NCBI RefSeq assembly: GCF_964253085.1 | Contig: NZ_CAXUQH020000001.1 | Span: 4,464,001 to 4,528,000 of the forward strand | DNA from: Paenibacillus_E sp964253085 | Lineage (GTDB): Bacteria; Bacillota; Bacilli; Paenibacillales; NBRC-103111 | Reading direction: 5' to 3' | DNA length: 64,000 bases | Part shown: piece by piece, positions 1 to 8,779 of the stretch | Layout: each line of letters opens with the position of its first letter | Numbering within the stretch: the stretch's first letter is position 1 | Notes under the pieces: model-generated | Told to the model about the DNA's origin: nothing | The model's database searches: none | Seen by the model: only the letters and a program-made list of their open reading frames with translations | Position numbers and translations under genes: made by a program

Positions 1-1524
1 AGTCGCCTGTGCATTTGTTACATTAATACCGGAGATGGTTATCTGAGTCCAAGTTCCTGTCACGGGAAAATTAGTTTGCAGCGTAGATCCGCCATAGTCT
101 TTCACTTCCATGTAGTTACTGGTTTGACCACCACTGCTCCTTACATACGCTCTCATGGTATAGGTACCTCTATCCAGACCTGTGATTGTTTGGCCGATAT
201 AAGCAGTACCTGGTGAACTGGTTCCAGCAAGACCGATGAAGTAGTTTCCGCCCCCCGGTGCACGTGCAATACCGTCATTTACTCCATGAATGTGAATCCG
301 GTTTGGATAATCTGCCCCCGAAGGTGCCCATCCGTTAACATTCGCTGTTTCAAACCCCCAATTATCGGCAAGATTCACGTTCGAGGGAGTACCTGCATTT
401 CCTGTCCGCAAGTAAATGCCTGTGCTAGGAAAGTTGGCGGATGTGACTGCCATAACGCGAGTTGTATCAACAGCCATTAATGAATTCCAGTTGGAAAACT
501 TCGTGTCCGATACAGGGAATACATTATATAAATAACCCCAAGTCGCGCCGTTATCGGAGCTGATCATCGTTCGCATCGAAGAATAACTGTCTCCCGTATT
601 GGCGCTGGAATCATCCGTTTGAAAGCTGGCCATTAATCTGCCATCGCCTAGTTTAACGACAAACGGCGCTCCGGCTTTTTTCCCTGCATTCGTTGGAATA
701 AACATGGTTTGCCGTGTGCCTGACCAATCTAAGCCATCCGTGGAAATTTTATATTTGATTCCAAATGGATGCCCGCTAACGTCCGTCGCTTCGAATACCA
801 CAATGTACCTGCCGTCTGCCATTTTTGTAAAAACCGGCATGCCATCTCTGGAGCTATTAGCTACCCCGTCGCTGACAACTGTCGCGCTGTTCCAACCGCT
901 TCCGTTCCAGGTTTTCATCAATAATTTCTGCTTCCCCGAGGTACCGACAATGGCTGAGCTATCGTCCGCATACATGACGCAAATCGTGCTTCCCACATAA
1001 CCGAGGAATGGCTCCCATACCCCAGTGAAAGAGTTTTCCGATTCGGTCGCTATTTGACCGTTTGCCAGATCCGACCAGGTGCTGCCTCCATCGCTGCTCT
1101 TTCGAACTTTCAAATAAGTGGTATACGTGCTGCCAGAATGAATGACCAGGCGATAAGCCAACCAAATGTCTCCATTGGTTAATAGGAGCATCTGACCGTT
1201 GCCGACATCCCCATTCGCATCAGAGGCGGCTGTAATAGGTGTCCCCCATGTAAGCCCACCATCCGTGCTTTTCGCTACCTTAACTTTCGTAAAACCTCCG
1301 TCCGCATTTGAATCAAAGGAAGCCAACATGTTGCTGCTGCTAACTTGAAGCATCCTCGGATACCAGACTCCACCTGTACCGGTAGTGTAAACTGTCGTGT
1401 TTGACGTTGGCCAAGCCATCCCGCTCGTTGCTGCTTGAGCCATATTGAAAGGAATAATAAGCGAAGCCACCATCATCAAAACCATCATTAATTTACCCAA
1501 GCGCAAACGACTTTTAGCATTCAT
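1..1524 (-). CDS. secreted BNR-repeat beta-propeller glycosidase, partial (sialidase/GH93-like)
   Basis: The reading frame is open from the ATG at 1524 to the left edge, giving 508 residues with the C-terminus missing. AGGAGG lies 10 nt upstream of the ATG. A signal peptide (about 1-32, ending AQA) is followed by a sialidase-fold propeller with Asp-box motifs (STDGGLTW, SSDGGSTW, SSDNGATW), a WEPF motif and a downstream RDGMPV...GRYIVVFE stretch. The last 120 residues look like a beta-sandwich carbohydrate-binding domain. The WEPF and R-GMP signatures resemble GH93 exo-arabinanases more than true sialidases, which would suit the GH43 neighbour, but this is inference. It is the last visible gene of the 8-0 kb operon, 98 nt after the GH43 gene, and is probably exported to attack side chains of a plant polysaccharide. 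Confidence 0.8.
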   Translation of the reverse strand, partial: MNAKSRLRLGKLMMVLMMVASLIIPFNMAQAATSGMAWPTSNTTVYTTGTGGVWYPRMLQVSSSNMLASFDSNADGGFTKVKVAKSTDGGLTWGTPITAASDANGDVGNGQMLLLTNGDIWLAYRLVIHSGSTYTTYLKVRKSSDGGSTWSDLANGQIATESENSFTGVWEPFLGYVGSTICVMYADDSSAIVGTSGKQKLLMKTWNGSGWNSATVVSDGVANSSRDGMPVFTKMADGRYIVVFEATDVSGHPFGIKYKISTDGLDWSGTRQTMFIPTNAGKKAGAPFVVKLGDGRLMASFQTDDSSANTGDSYSSMRTMISSDNGATWGYLYNVFPVSDTKFSNWNSLMAVDTTRVMAVTSANFPSTGIYLRTGNAGTPSNVNLADNWGFETANVNGWAPSGADYPNRIHIHGVNDGIARAPGGGNYFIGLAGTSSPGTAYIGQTITGLDRGTYTMRAYVRSSGGQTSNYMEVKDYGGSTLQTNFPVTGTWTQITISGINVTNAQAT

Positions 1525-1622
1525 CTTTACATTTCCTCCTTTGAAAAAATGTTAATCGAAGCATTATTCATTGCGTGCTTGTGTCGAATCTAGAGGTAAT
1601 TTAAAGTAATTGAACTATGAAA

Positions 1623-4097
1623 TCACCTCCTTACTAATGATAAATTGGTAAAGAGCCACGATGGCGACGCTGAACGAATACCGATTTTCCCGTGCATCCA
1701 TGCATTCGCATCCGTCCATTCCAAGACAGGTTGCTTCGAATCATTTACATATACCTTCATTGTTGCTCCACTTACGTCAACAGCGATGTGTACAGTTGAT
1801 CCAGTGGCAAAACTGACCTGAGCTGAAGCAACTTCATTCTGGTCATAATTCATTTTCTTCAGAATCATACGTCCGTTGCGGAAGGTCAGTTGATAGCCCA
1901 TGAACGAATCCCTTACTTGGTCAGGAAATTCAGATTCGTTCGTGACACGAAACAAGAGACCTGCTTCTTCAATAGAATCCGCAGTGGATTTCAAATCAAC
2001 TTCCACCCTATAGTCCGTCCATTCATCACTGCCCGCATACATTTTGGCATCCGAGCCTTCTGTCTGTACGGCATACCCGTCTTCTTGCTTCATCCATTTG
2101 CCATACATATCTTCAGGCAATATTTGATTAAACATATTTGAGAGCTTTTCATCCGGCTGTTCTGAGATTCTGTATATATCCAAATAACGGTAATTCAATT
2201 TGCCTTTGACTAACTTTAATTTCAAAATATGCTCACCCTGTGTTAGCTGCATGTTTCCTATGTGCTTTTTAACCCACGGGTTTCCTTCGGCCTGACTCAT
2301 ATGGCCTAATTCGAAACGTTGAGGTTTCCCATCAACCTGCAGTTCCACCACATTTTCGTTCCCGTCTTCCTTCATCATGGCATCAAAACCGTAGGTTCCG
2401 TCTGACTCCACATTAATTCTATATGCGAGCCAGTCTCCTTTTCCCGCCATCGTAACGTCATTACTGCCATCTTCACTCGTTTGGATCGGAACACCGTCTT
2501 CTTCACGTATAACAGACCCTTTAACGGGATGCCCGACATGAAATCCTTGATCTTTTTCTCCTAAATAATGGACCGCCTCAATACTTCCGGGAACCGGTTT
2601 GGCTGTCTCATAGTCACTGCTGCCATCAGCTTCGTTAGAAAAAGCTGTGTATTCCAACGTCGGCTTGATGTTGCGATATGCATACCCGATTTTCCCAGGT
2701 TTCGCAAGGACATCTGTAAGAATCAGCTTGTTCATTTGATCGAAATAGATGTTAGTACCTCGCGCATTACTCTCAACTCGAATGGTATGCAGCTTAGTAA
2801 AGTCCATCGCTTGGAGAAGCTGAGAAGTTGCAAGCTGCTTCCTATTCCCGTCCTTCATTTCGAACAGGGCTATACTTCGCAATGCGGGATCAATAACAAC
2901 AGAGTAATAATTATTGTCATCCGTATAGGAAAAGATGGTCTCGAACGAAGCCTCCTCCACCCGTGTATTCTCCAAGTTCATGCGAAAATTAAATTCTGCT
3001 GTAAACCGATTCTTATCGGCAGCTTTACTGCTCAACCATTTCGTTTCGTTTACATTGTCACGAACATCCCAAAGCTTCTGATCCAACGGTTTATTTACGC
3101 CATCATAAAAATCCGGCATTCGTGGAACCGGTTGAGGAAAATGAGTACCATCGCCAAGAACTACCATTTTCTCACCGTTAAAAACGATTCGGTCCATATT
3201 TAGCATACGAACCGGAGGCCCTTCCTTCGAATGGCCAATTAAATTATGATAAAAAATATAATAAGAATCGAGGTTTGGACCTAACACACTGGAACTATGG
3301 CCAAGCCCATTAAAATCTTGTTTCGTACTGATGACGATCGGGTTATTTTCCGGCACTTTATAGGTTCCGATTGGCGAGTCTGTCGCCACAGCGTAATTAA
3401 TCCGATATCCTTTACTGAACACGTGATTTCCTGTATAAGTCATGAAGTATTTGCCGTCGCGTTTAATGATCATTGAGCCTTCTGTCCAATGGCCCAAATA
3501 AGCGTTAAGCGTCTTCTCTTCAGTCATCGTGTAAGGATCCGGCATTTCGTGTCCAATAATACCTTTACCGCTCGCATGCGTAAAATACCATTTGCCGTCA
3601 TCATCAATAAATACAGAGCCATCAATGGATAAGCCCAGATTTTCAGTTTGAATCGTGAACGGTCCAGTAGGGCTCTCGCTGCGAAGCACATAATGGCCTT
3701 TGCCGGCAGGAGAGGTATACATATAGAAATACCCGTTCCAGTAAACGACTTCCGGTGCGTAAGCCCCTTCGGTTAGTGGCTCTTCCGTAGCTAGCCCTTC
3801 ATATTTCCAATGAATTAAATCGCTCGAGCTCCAAGCTTTAATACCCACACGAAAATCCTTCGTACTGCAATACAAATAATAGAGTCCGTTATATCGCATA
3901 ACATAGGGATCGCCTATCCCATAATCAGGCCATTCCTGCTCAAGCGCCAATGAATTCTGATACGATTCCCCAAGCGTGGAATTCAACATAGGACCTCTTC
4001 CTTTCCCGCTAAATGAAATTGTAATCACTATGGCTAATAGGAATAATACAACTAGCCCCATAAACATTCTTTTCGTTCGTATCCTACGTTTGGTCAT
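1623..4097 (-). CDS. GH43-family glycoside hydrolase with two accessory beta-sandwich domains
   Basis: 824 residues. The N-terminus is basic (MTKRRIRTKR) and followed by one hydrophobic segment (about 12-30), so the protein is exported or membrane-anchored. Residues ~55-330 form a five-bladed GH43 propeller. Visible catalytic-type residues are the Asp of DPYVMRYNG, the Asp of SIDGSVFID and the Glu of WTEGSMII, matching base, modulator and acid. A GH43-type C-terminal sandwich (~335-500) follows, then a CBM6-like domain (~505-650) and a concanavalin-like domain (~660-824). Family activity is arabinofuranosidase, arabinanase or xylosidase; which one cannot be read from the sequence. Its ATG overlaps the upstream permease stop (ATGA), so the two are translationally coupled. 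Confidence 0.88.
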   Translation of the reverse strand: MTKRRIRTKRMFMGLVVLFLLAIVITISFSGKGRGPMLNSTLGESYQNSLALEQEWPDYGIGDPYVMRYNGLYYLYCSTKDFRVGIKAWSSSDLIHWKYEGLATEEPLTEGAYAPEVVYWNGYFYMYTSPAGKGHYVLRSESPTGPFTIQTENLGLSIDGSVFIDDDGKWYFTHASGKGIIGHEMPDPYTMTEEKTLNAYLGHWTEGSMIIKRDGKYFMTYTGNHVFSKGYRINYAVATDSPIGTYKVPENNPIVISTKQDFNGLGHSSSVLGPNLDSYYIFYHNLIGHSKEGPPVRMLNMDRIVFNGEKMVVLGDGTHFPQPVPRMPDFYDGVNKPLDQKLWDVRDNVNETKWLSSKAADKNRFTAEFNFRMNLENTRVEEASFETIFSYTDDNNYYSVVIDPALRSIALFEMKDGNRKQLATSQLLQAMDFTKLHTIRVESNARGTNIYFDQMNKLILTDVLAKPGKIGYAYRNIKPTLEYTAFSNEADGSSDYETAKPVPGSIEAVHYLGEKDQGFHVGHPVKGSVIREEDGVPIQTSEDGSNDVTMAGKGDWLAYRINVESDGTYGFDAMMKEDGNENVVELQVDGKPQRFELGHMSQAEGNPWVKKHIGNMQLTQGEHILKLKLVKGKLNYRYLDIYRISEQPDEKLSNMFNQILPEDMYGKWMKQEDGYAVQTEGSDAKMYAGSDEWTDYRVEVDLKSTADSIEEAGLLFRVTNESEFPDQVRDSFMGYQLTFRNGRMILKKMNYDQNEVASAQVSFATGSTVHIAVDVSGATMKVYVNDSKQPVLEWTDANAWMHGKIGIRSASPSWLFTNLSLVRR

Positions 4098-4930
4098 TTT
4101 AATCCACTGATGCTTAAGGATTCAATAAAGTACCGTTGGCAGAAAAAGAACACGAGAACAACCGGTACTAAAGCGATCAATGAAGCTGCCATCATATTAG
4201 GATAGTTGGCTTGCGAGATATAGTTAGCTTGCAAACTTGCAATAATAACTTGAATCGTTTGTTTTTCCGTCGAATGCAAATAGATCACAGGCCCAAGAAA
4301 ATCGTTCCATATCCCCATGAATCCAAGTGCCGCTTGTGCTGCAATCGCTGGTTTAACAATGGGTAACGCCACAGAAGCAAACGTTCGGAAATAGCTCGCA
4401 CCGTCGATTTTCGCTGCATCAATTAAATCCGATGGAATGCCTCCTTGCATAAATTGTTTGAAGAAAAAGATCGTGACAATATGACCGAATAAGCCGGGCA
4501 CTATGAGTGGAAGCAGCGTATCCACCCAATTCAGGTAAGAAAAACCGATAAATTGAGGAATCATCACCACAGAGTATGGAATCATCATCGTGGCTAGCAA
4601 ACAAAGAAAAATAGTCTCTTTAAAGGGAAAATCAAATTTGGAAAATGCATAAGCAGCCATTGCGGAAACAAACAATCCCACACCCAAAACACATACCACA
4701 ATAATGGCGCTATTCATAAATCCGGTTAACAGCGGGGCTTTATTCCAAACATCCACAAAGTTATTCCATGTAAATGGGTCCGGTATCCATTTCGGCGGGA
4801 GATCGAAAACATGCTCTTGCGTTTTAAATGCTGTCGAGACCGTCCATACAAATGGAGCCAGCATAACAAAAGAACCTAGAAGCAAAATAACGTAGGCCAT
4901 TACATTCGTAGACCGCTCATTTCTATTCAT
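4094..4930 (-). CDS. carbohydrate ABC transporter permease, MalG/AraQ type
   Basis: 278 residues with six predicted membrane helices. The cytoplasmic EAA loop reads DAAKIDGASYFRTFASVALP, the site that docks the ATPase. With the preceding MalF-type gene it forms the channel of a CUT1 sugar importer. No ATPase gene is in the operon; such systems usually share an MsmX-like ATPase encoded elsewhere, which is family knowledge. GGAAGG precedes the ATG. The stop overlaps the GH43 start by 4 nt. Confidence 0.93.
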   Translation of the reverse strand: MNRNERSTNVMAYVILLLGSFVMLAPFVWTVSTAFKTQEHVFDLPPKWIPDPFTWNNFVDVWNKAPLLTGFMNSAIIVVCVLGVGLFVSAMAAYAFSKFDFPFKETIFLCLLATMMIPYSVVMIPQFIGFSYLNWVDTLLPLIVPGLFGHIVTIFFFKQFMQGGIPSDLIDAAKIDGASYFRTFASVALPIVKPAIAAQAALGFMGIWNDFLGPVIYLHSTEKQTIQVIIASLQANYISQANYPNMMAASLIALVPVVLVFFFCQRYFIESLSISGLK

Positions 4931-4948
4931 CGCGCAACCTTCCTTTCT

Positions 4949-5848
4949 CTAGTCGTTATAGACCCAACGTTTGGATAATTTAAATTGAATTAGTGTGATG
5001 ATAAAGATGATGATACCTAATACCCATGCGACAGCACTGGCATACCCCATGTTGAAATACTTGAAAGCCTCATTAAAAATATAGAAGACGATCGTTGCCC
5101 CGCTGTATTCCGGTCCGCCATCTGTCGCCATAATGTACATTTGGCTAAACGATTGAAAAGTACCGATAATTCCCATGACAATAACAAAAAAGTGAATGGG
5201 GGAAAGTAACGGAAACGTAATATGGCGAAAAAGATGCCAACGGTTCGCACCATCAACGGTTGCCGCTTCGTAATAATCGGAAGCGATCCCCTGCAGCCCC
5301 GCCAAATATAGCACCATGGTTCCGCCAATGCCTCCCCATAACCCCATAAGAATGAAAGAAGGCTTAACCCAATGCGGATCACCTAACCAGTTGGGTCCCT
5401 GGATTCCGAAGATTTGATAAATCCAATCATTGATTAGCCCATAATCATTATTCAAGATCCATTGCCATAACAAGGAAACAGCAATGATAGGTGAGATGAC
5501 CGGAATATAGTAAATGGTTCTCAGGAAAGAAATTCCTTTTAGCTTTCGATTCATTAGAATAGCAACAAGGAGGGAAAAGAACATACCAATTGGTATACCA
5601 ATAAGTAAATATAAAGTGTTATATAATGATTTATAGAACTTTTCGTCCAATACCATTTCTTTATAGTTATCAACACCATTCCATTTCGCGGGAGAGATCA
5701 TGTCCCAATCCATAAAGCTTAATACAAGCGATGACACGATTGGCGCAAGCCCGAAAATGAGAAACCCAAGAACGGGAATGGATATAAATAAGTACGACCA
5801 TATTATTTCACGGCGTCTAAAACCTGTTATTTTGTGTGCCCTTATCAT
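4949..5848 (-). CDS. carbohydrate ABC transporter permease, MalF/AraP type
   Basis: 299 residues with six membrane helices and the EAA motif YYEAATVDGANRWHLFRHIT. It is the partner of the MalG-type permease 18 nt downstream and of the lipoprotein encoded upstream. AGGTGGGA precedes the ATG at 5848. Order (binding protein, MalF, MalG, hydrolases) and tight spacing indicate one operon for an oligosaccharide, probably arabinan- or xylan-derived given the GH43 and propeller enzymes; the substrate is inferred only from these neighbours. Confidence 0.93.
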   Translation of the reverse strand: MIRAHKITGFRRREIIWSYLFISIPVLGFLIFGLAPIVSSLVLSFMDWDMISPAKWNGVDNYKEMVLDEKFYKSLYNTLYLLIGIPIGMFFSLLVAILMNRKLKGISFLRTIYYIPVISPIIAVSLLWQWILNNDYGLINDWIYQIFGIQGPNWLGDPHWVKPSFILMGLWGGIGGTMVLYLAGLQGIASDYYEAATVDGANRWHLFRHITFPLLSPIHFFVIVMGIIGTFQSFSQMYIMATDGGPEYSGATIVFYIFNEAFKYFNMGYASAVAWVLGIIIFIITLIQFKLSKRWVYND

Positions 5849-5928
5849 ACTGATCCCACCTGTTTTAGGACGAAGGACGAAACCGGAAGCCTTCGGCCTC
5901 TATTTTCGCCCTTCCATATCCTTATTTA

Positions 5929-7317
5929 TTATTTCTTGTTTCCTTTATCGTAGAGCTCTTGAAGCTTAGGTTTCATTTCTTTAGCCCAGACTTCAGCCGT
6001 TTGTTTCCCTTCCCATACACGGCTTATCTCTTGGTTAAAAGTGTCGAGCCATTTCGTATCAACGGATCCTACAGCAATCGTCGGATGGCCATAATCTTGT
6101 ATGATGTCCAGGAATACTTGGCGATTTGCAGGTGCTTTATCATATTTTAAGAATTCGCCTTTTGCCATATCAATCAGATTCGGAACCGCTTGACCCAATT
6201 GGTAGTTTTCTTTCTGTGAGTTAGGATCCAAACTCAAATACGAAGCAAAGTTAAAGGCATCTTCAGGATATTTGGTTTTGTTGGAAATGACGAATCCTAA
6301 AGAACCTAACCATGTTGCTGTTTTTCCTGTTTTCGGGCTTGCAGGCCATGCGGCAATATCCCATCCAAAAGGCAGCTTCCAGAAACCAGGCTGATCCCAC
6401 GGCCCCATTGGGAACATACCAATTTTGCCTGCAACAAAGCGGGCATAACCACCTTGCGCTTTCTCATCTGTTGGCGAAGGACTAACTTTATATTTCAATT
6501 TTAAATCTGCTACGAATTGTAAGGCTTCTGTGAAAGCAGGTTCGTCAATTTTGATGGTTCCTGTAGTGTAATCAATATAGTCCCCGCCATTCGCCCATAC
6601 GGCTGATTCCAATGAATAACCAGCAACCCCGAATACATCTGTCTTCCCATTAGCGCCTTGTGTTGTGATTTTTTTGGCAGCATCAATCATATCATTCCAA
6701 GTCCATTCGCCAGCTTTTGCGCTTGGATATTTGACGCCCGCTTTATCAAACAGCTCTTTGTTATAAGCGAATGCCCATGGACCTACATCTTTAGGCAATC
6801 CGTAGAGATTTCCTTTTCCAATAACTTTACCATCATAACGATAGCGGTCTAATCCCTGCTTCCAAACATTCTTTTCATCAAAAGTTGATGATGTTTTGAT
6901 TAAATCATCCATTTTCAGCAAACTTCCACTGCCTGCAAGTTTTTGGAACTGAGCTTCACCTGCATAGAAAACATCCGGCGCTTTGCCCGAAGCAATCAAG
7001 GTATCCAATTTTTGATAATACTCAGCAGGTGGTACGACGGTATATTTCACTTTCTTTGTTGGATACTTCTGCATATAGGAGTCAGTTAGTTTTTGAAATA
7101 CAGCCTTTTCTGAATCGCCACCCCATCCCATAAAGGAAATCTCGGAATTTTCTGCTGGTTTGGCTGTTGCTGGTGCAGGTGTTGCCTGGGCAGAAGGTTG
7201 AGTGGTAGATTTGTCTGTCGATTCCGTTGTGCTTTTTGAGCATCCCGTTACAACCATGGCGAAACTTAGCATTATAGGCACAGAAAGCTTAGCCATTTTA
7301 CTTTTCAATACGTTCAT
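5929..7317 (-). CDS. extracellular solute-binding lipoprotein, sugar type (family 1)
   Basis: 462 residues. The signal peptide ends in a lipobox (VVTGC, Cys26 lipidated), followed by a Ser/Thr/Pro/Ala linker and then a type-1 solute-binding fold (SEISFMGWGGDSEKAVFQKL, Tyr/Trp-rich cleft motifs such as GPWAFAYNKELF). It delivers sugar to the two permeases downstream. GGGGGAG lies 5 nt before the ATG. The gene follows a 290-nt regulatory region with a good promoter, a cre site and an inverted repeat, so it is the first gene of the operon. Confidence 0.93.
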   Translation of the reverse strand: MNVLKSKMAKLSVPIMLSFAMVVTGCSKSTTESTDKSTTQPSAQATPAPATAKPAENSEISFMGWGGDSEKAVFQKLTDSYMQKYPTKKVKYTVVPPAEYYQKLDTLIASGKAPDVFYAGEAQFQKLAGSGSLLKMDDLIKTSSTFDEKNVWKQGLDRYRYDGKVIGKGNLYGLPKDVGPWAFAYNKELFDKAGVKYPSAKAGEWTWNDMIDAAKKITTQGANGKTDVFGVAGYSLESAVWANGGDYIDYTTGTIKIDEPAFTEALQFVADLKLKYKVSPSPTDEKAQGGYARFVAGKIGMFPMGPWDQPGFWKLPFGWDIAAWPASPKTGKTATWLGSLGFVISNKTKYPEDAFNFASYLSLDPNSQKENYQLGQAVPNLIDMAKGEFLKYDKAPANRQVFLDIIQDYGHPTIAVGSVDTKWLDTFNQEISRVWEGKQTAEVWAKEMKPKLQELYDKGNKK

Positions 7318-7424
7318 TTAAACTCCCCCAATTATGAATTTGGTTTAATAAGGCATAAAATTAATAAGCAAGAATTGTGAAGCGGTTACACAAACAATAT
7401 TTCCTTCCTTTCTTATTTTCAAAA

Positions 7425-7460
7425 AAACATTTAATTCGTTTTATTACAAATAAAATGTTT
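7425..7460 (-). promoter_or_regulatory. inverted-repeat operator candidate downstream of the sugar operon start site
   Basis: AAACATTT (7425-7432) and AAATGTTT (7453-7460) form an inverted repeat just past the predicted transcription start. It encloses CGTTTTATTACAA (7438-7450), which recurs as CGTTTATTACAA (8573-8584) in front of the regulator gene. The shared motif makes this a plausible site for the ArsR-like regulator. Inferred from sequence only. Confidence 0.4.
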
Positions 7461-7468
7461 ATATTCAT

Positions 7469-7505
7469 ACAATACTTAATTTTTACGTAATTGTCAACGC
7501 TTTCA
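7469..7505 (-). promoter_or_regulatory. sigma-A promoter overlapped by a perfect CcpA cre site
   Basis: Read on the minus strand, TTGACA (7497-7492) and TATTGT (7474-7469) are 17 nt apart. TGAAAGCGTTGACA (7505-7492) fits the cre consensus TGWAANCGNTNWCA at all 14 positions and covers the -35 box. This predicts catabolite repression of the binding-protein operon when preferred sugars are present. Confidence 0.75.
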
Positions 7506-7542
7506 TTCAATTATTATGTTTGTTTTAACGTAATTTACTGAT

Positions 7543-7583
7543 AAAGCCCAACCGTTACATATAATGCGTAACAGTCGGGCTTT
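7543..7583 (-). terminator. stem-loop after the ArsR-like regulator gene
   Basis: AAAGCCC and GGGCTTT bracket an extended imperfect stem containing GTTAC/GTAAC. It sits 24 nt after the regulator stop and separates it from the sugar operon. No long T run follows, so it could work in either direction. Confidence 0.6.
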
Positions 7584-7606
7584 ATGGTATTTCCTATTCT
7601 ATATTT

Positions 7607-8530
7607 TTATACATATTGAATTTTCATCACAATTGCTTGAGCATAATCGCCGAAGCCGCGACCAAATAAGTTGATTCCTCCATGGTGCAAAGCATCAGGT
7701 TTAACACCAATTTTGAATCCAATGAAAGGATATTTCTCAAGATGAAGATCCGCAAGCGAGATAGAGGACGTTTTTTCATTATCGACAGAACTCCGCTTTT
7801 CATCCACTCTCCATGTTTTCAGAATACCGTATTGTGTACTGCTGTCGTTCCACCACGAAGGGTTATGTTTGCCTCTATGGTCGCCGAAATCGCCTGGTGA
7901 AGTCCAGGTTCCTATCTCTATGCCATTGACCCATACTGTAATGTCTGAAGGCCACTCATTGTTATAGTTAGGCGCTTCCGAACAAATTTCCAACGAAAAC
8001 TCGATGGATGTAATCGTTGCATGTTGTGGAATCACTTTAGGAAACCGGTATTCGATCCATCCCTGCCGCAACCATATGATTTCAGCTGTTTTACTCTCAG
8101 GGTGATAAAAGCTAATCGGATCATCCTCCGGAATGACCATGCCGTTTAGATTGGCCATACCGCAAGTCGGAGATACTTCGAAGTTTATAAAATGACCGAT
8201 AGGCATCTCGATTTCATACAAATTGTTAGGATTTTTATACATGGCAATTGGGTTCAAACACATGTGCACGTCATCAAAGTTACGGCTGCAAACCTTCATT
8301 GCCCCTCGAGATGCGGGCTGTAATTCCGTTAAGATAAGCCCTGATTCCTCCAATACCTTGACATTAATCGCAGTAGTCGAAACTGGAATTTTAAGCATCT
8401 CGGCAATTTCAATGATATTCAGATTATGATGTTGTAAGAGGAGTTTGATAATATTAATTCTGGTGTGAGAAGAAAGTGCATGAGCAACAGCGACTAATTG
8501 ATTTGGTTCATTAATTGATAATTCCAACAT
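7607..8530 (-). CDS. ArsR-like winged-helix regulator with C-terminal ligand domain
   Basis: 307 residues from the ATG at 8530, chosen because GGGGGGA lies 6 nt upstream; an in-frame TTG at 8551 is less likely. Residues ~10-75 are an ArsR-type winged helix (HALSSHTRINIIKLLL, then IIEIAEMLKIPVSTTAINVK as recognition region). The remaining ~230 residues form an aromatic-rich, probably beta-sandwich domain that I do not recognise; it probably binds a sugar or effector. It lies directly upstream of the sugar operon on the same strand and shares a CGTTT(T)ATTACAA motif with it, so it likely controls that operon and itself. An ArsR-type head with such a large sensor is not the classic metal-responsive form. 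Confidence 0.75.
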   Translation of the reverse strand: MLELSINEPNQLVAVAHALSSHTRINIIKLLLQHHNLNIIEIAEMLKIPVSTTAINVKVLEESGLILTELQPASRGAMKVCSRNFDDVHMCLNPIAMYKNPNNLYEIEMPIGHFINFEVSPTCGMANLNGMVIPEDDPISFYHPESKTAEIIWLRQGWIEYRFPKVIPQHATITSIEFSLEICSEAPNYNNEWPSDITVWVNGIEIGTWTSPGDFGDHRGKHNPSWWNDSSTQYGILKTWRVDEKRSSVDNEKTSSISLADLHLEKYPFIGFKIGVKPDALHHGGINLFGRGFGDYAQAIVMKIQYV

Positions 8531-8566
8531 ACATAATCCCCCCATTAACAAACTAAATTCTCGAAC

Positions 8567-8584
8567 TTGTAACGTTTATTACAA
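8567..8584 (-). promoter_or_regulatory. inverted repeat upstream of the ArsR-like regulator
   Basis: TTGTAA (8567-8572) and TTACAA (8579-8584) form an 18-bp inverted repeat 37 nt before the regulator start. It contains CGTTTATTACAA, also found in front of the sugar operon. Candidate autoregulatory operator. Confidence 0.4.
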
Positions 8585-8705
8585 TATATTAACGAATAAT
8601 CTCATCTCTTGTCCACTTATTATATAACAAATTATTTTTTGAGTAATAAAACACTCTTTATGTATTAAACTCACCCTGCATTCAACAATGCTATTGAAGC
8701 TAAAT

Positions 8706-8734
8706 TAAAAAGCCCTACGATTTCTCGTAAGGCT
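8706..8734 (-). terminator. intrinsic terminator of the malonate decarboxylase operon
   Basis: Read on the minus strand: a 10-bp stem (AGCCTTACGA with TCGTAGGGCT, one mismatch) with a 4-nt loop, followed by TTTTT. It lies 46 nt after the mdcH stop. Confidence 0.8.
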
Positions 8735-8779
8735 AGTTTTAAGGAACGCAGATACACTATTGCGAAAACGCACCCTTAT

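Noticed and set aside
1..1524. True sialidase (GH33)
   Set aside because: Asp-boxes are present, but the arginine triad of sialidases could not be identified and the WEPF/R-GMP motifs favour another propeller family.
2568..3203. 211-codon open frame on the plus strand inside the GH43 gene
   Set aside because: It is antisense to a clear enzyme, has no ribosome binding site and shows no recognisable motif.
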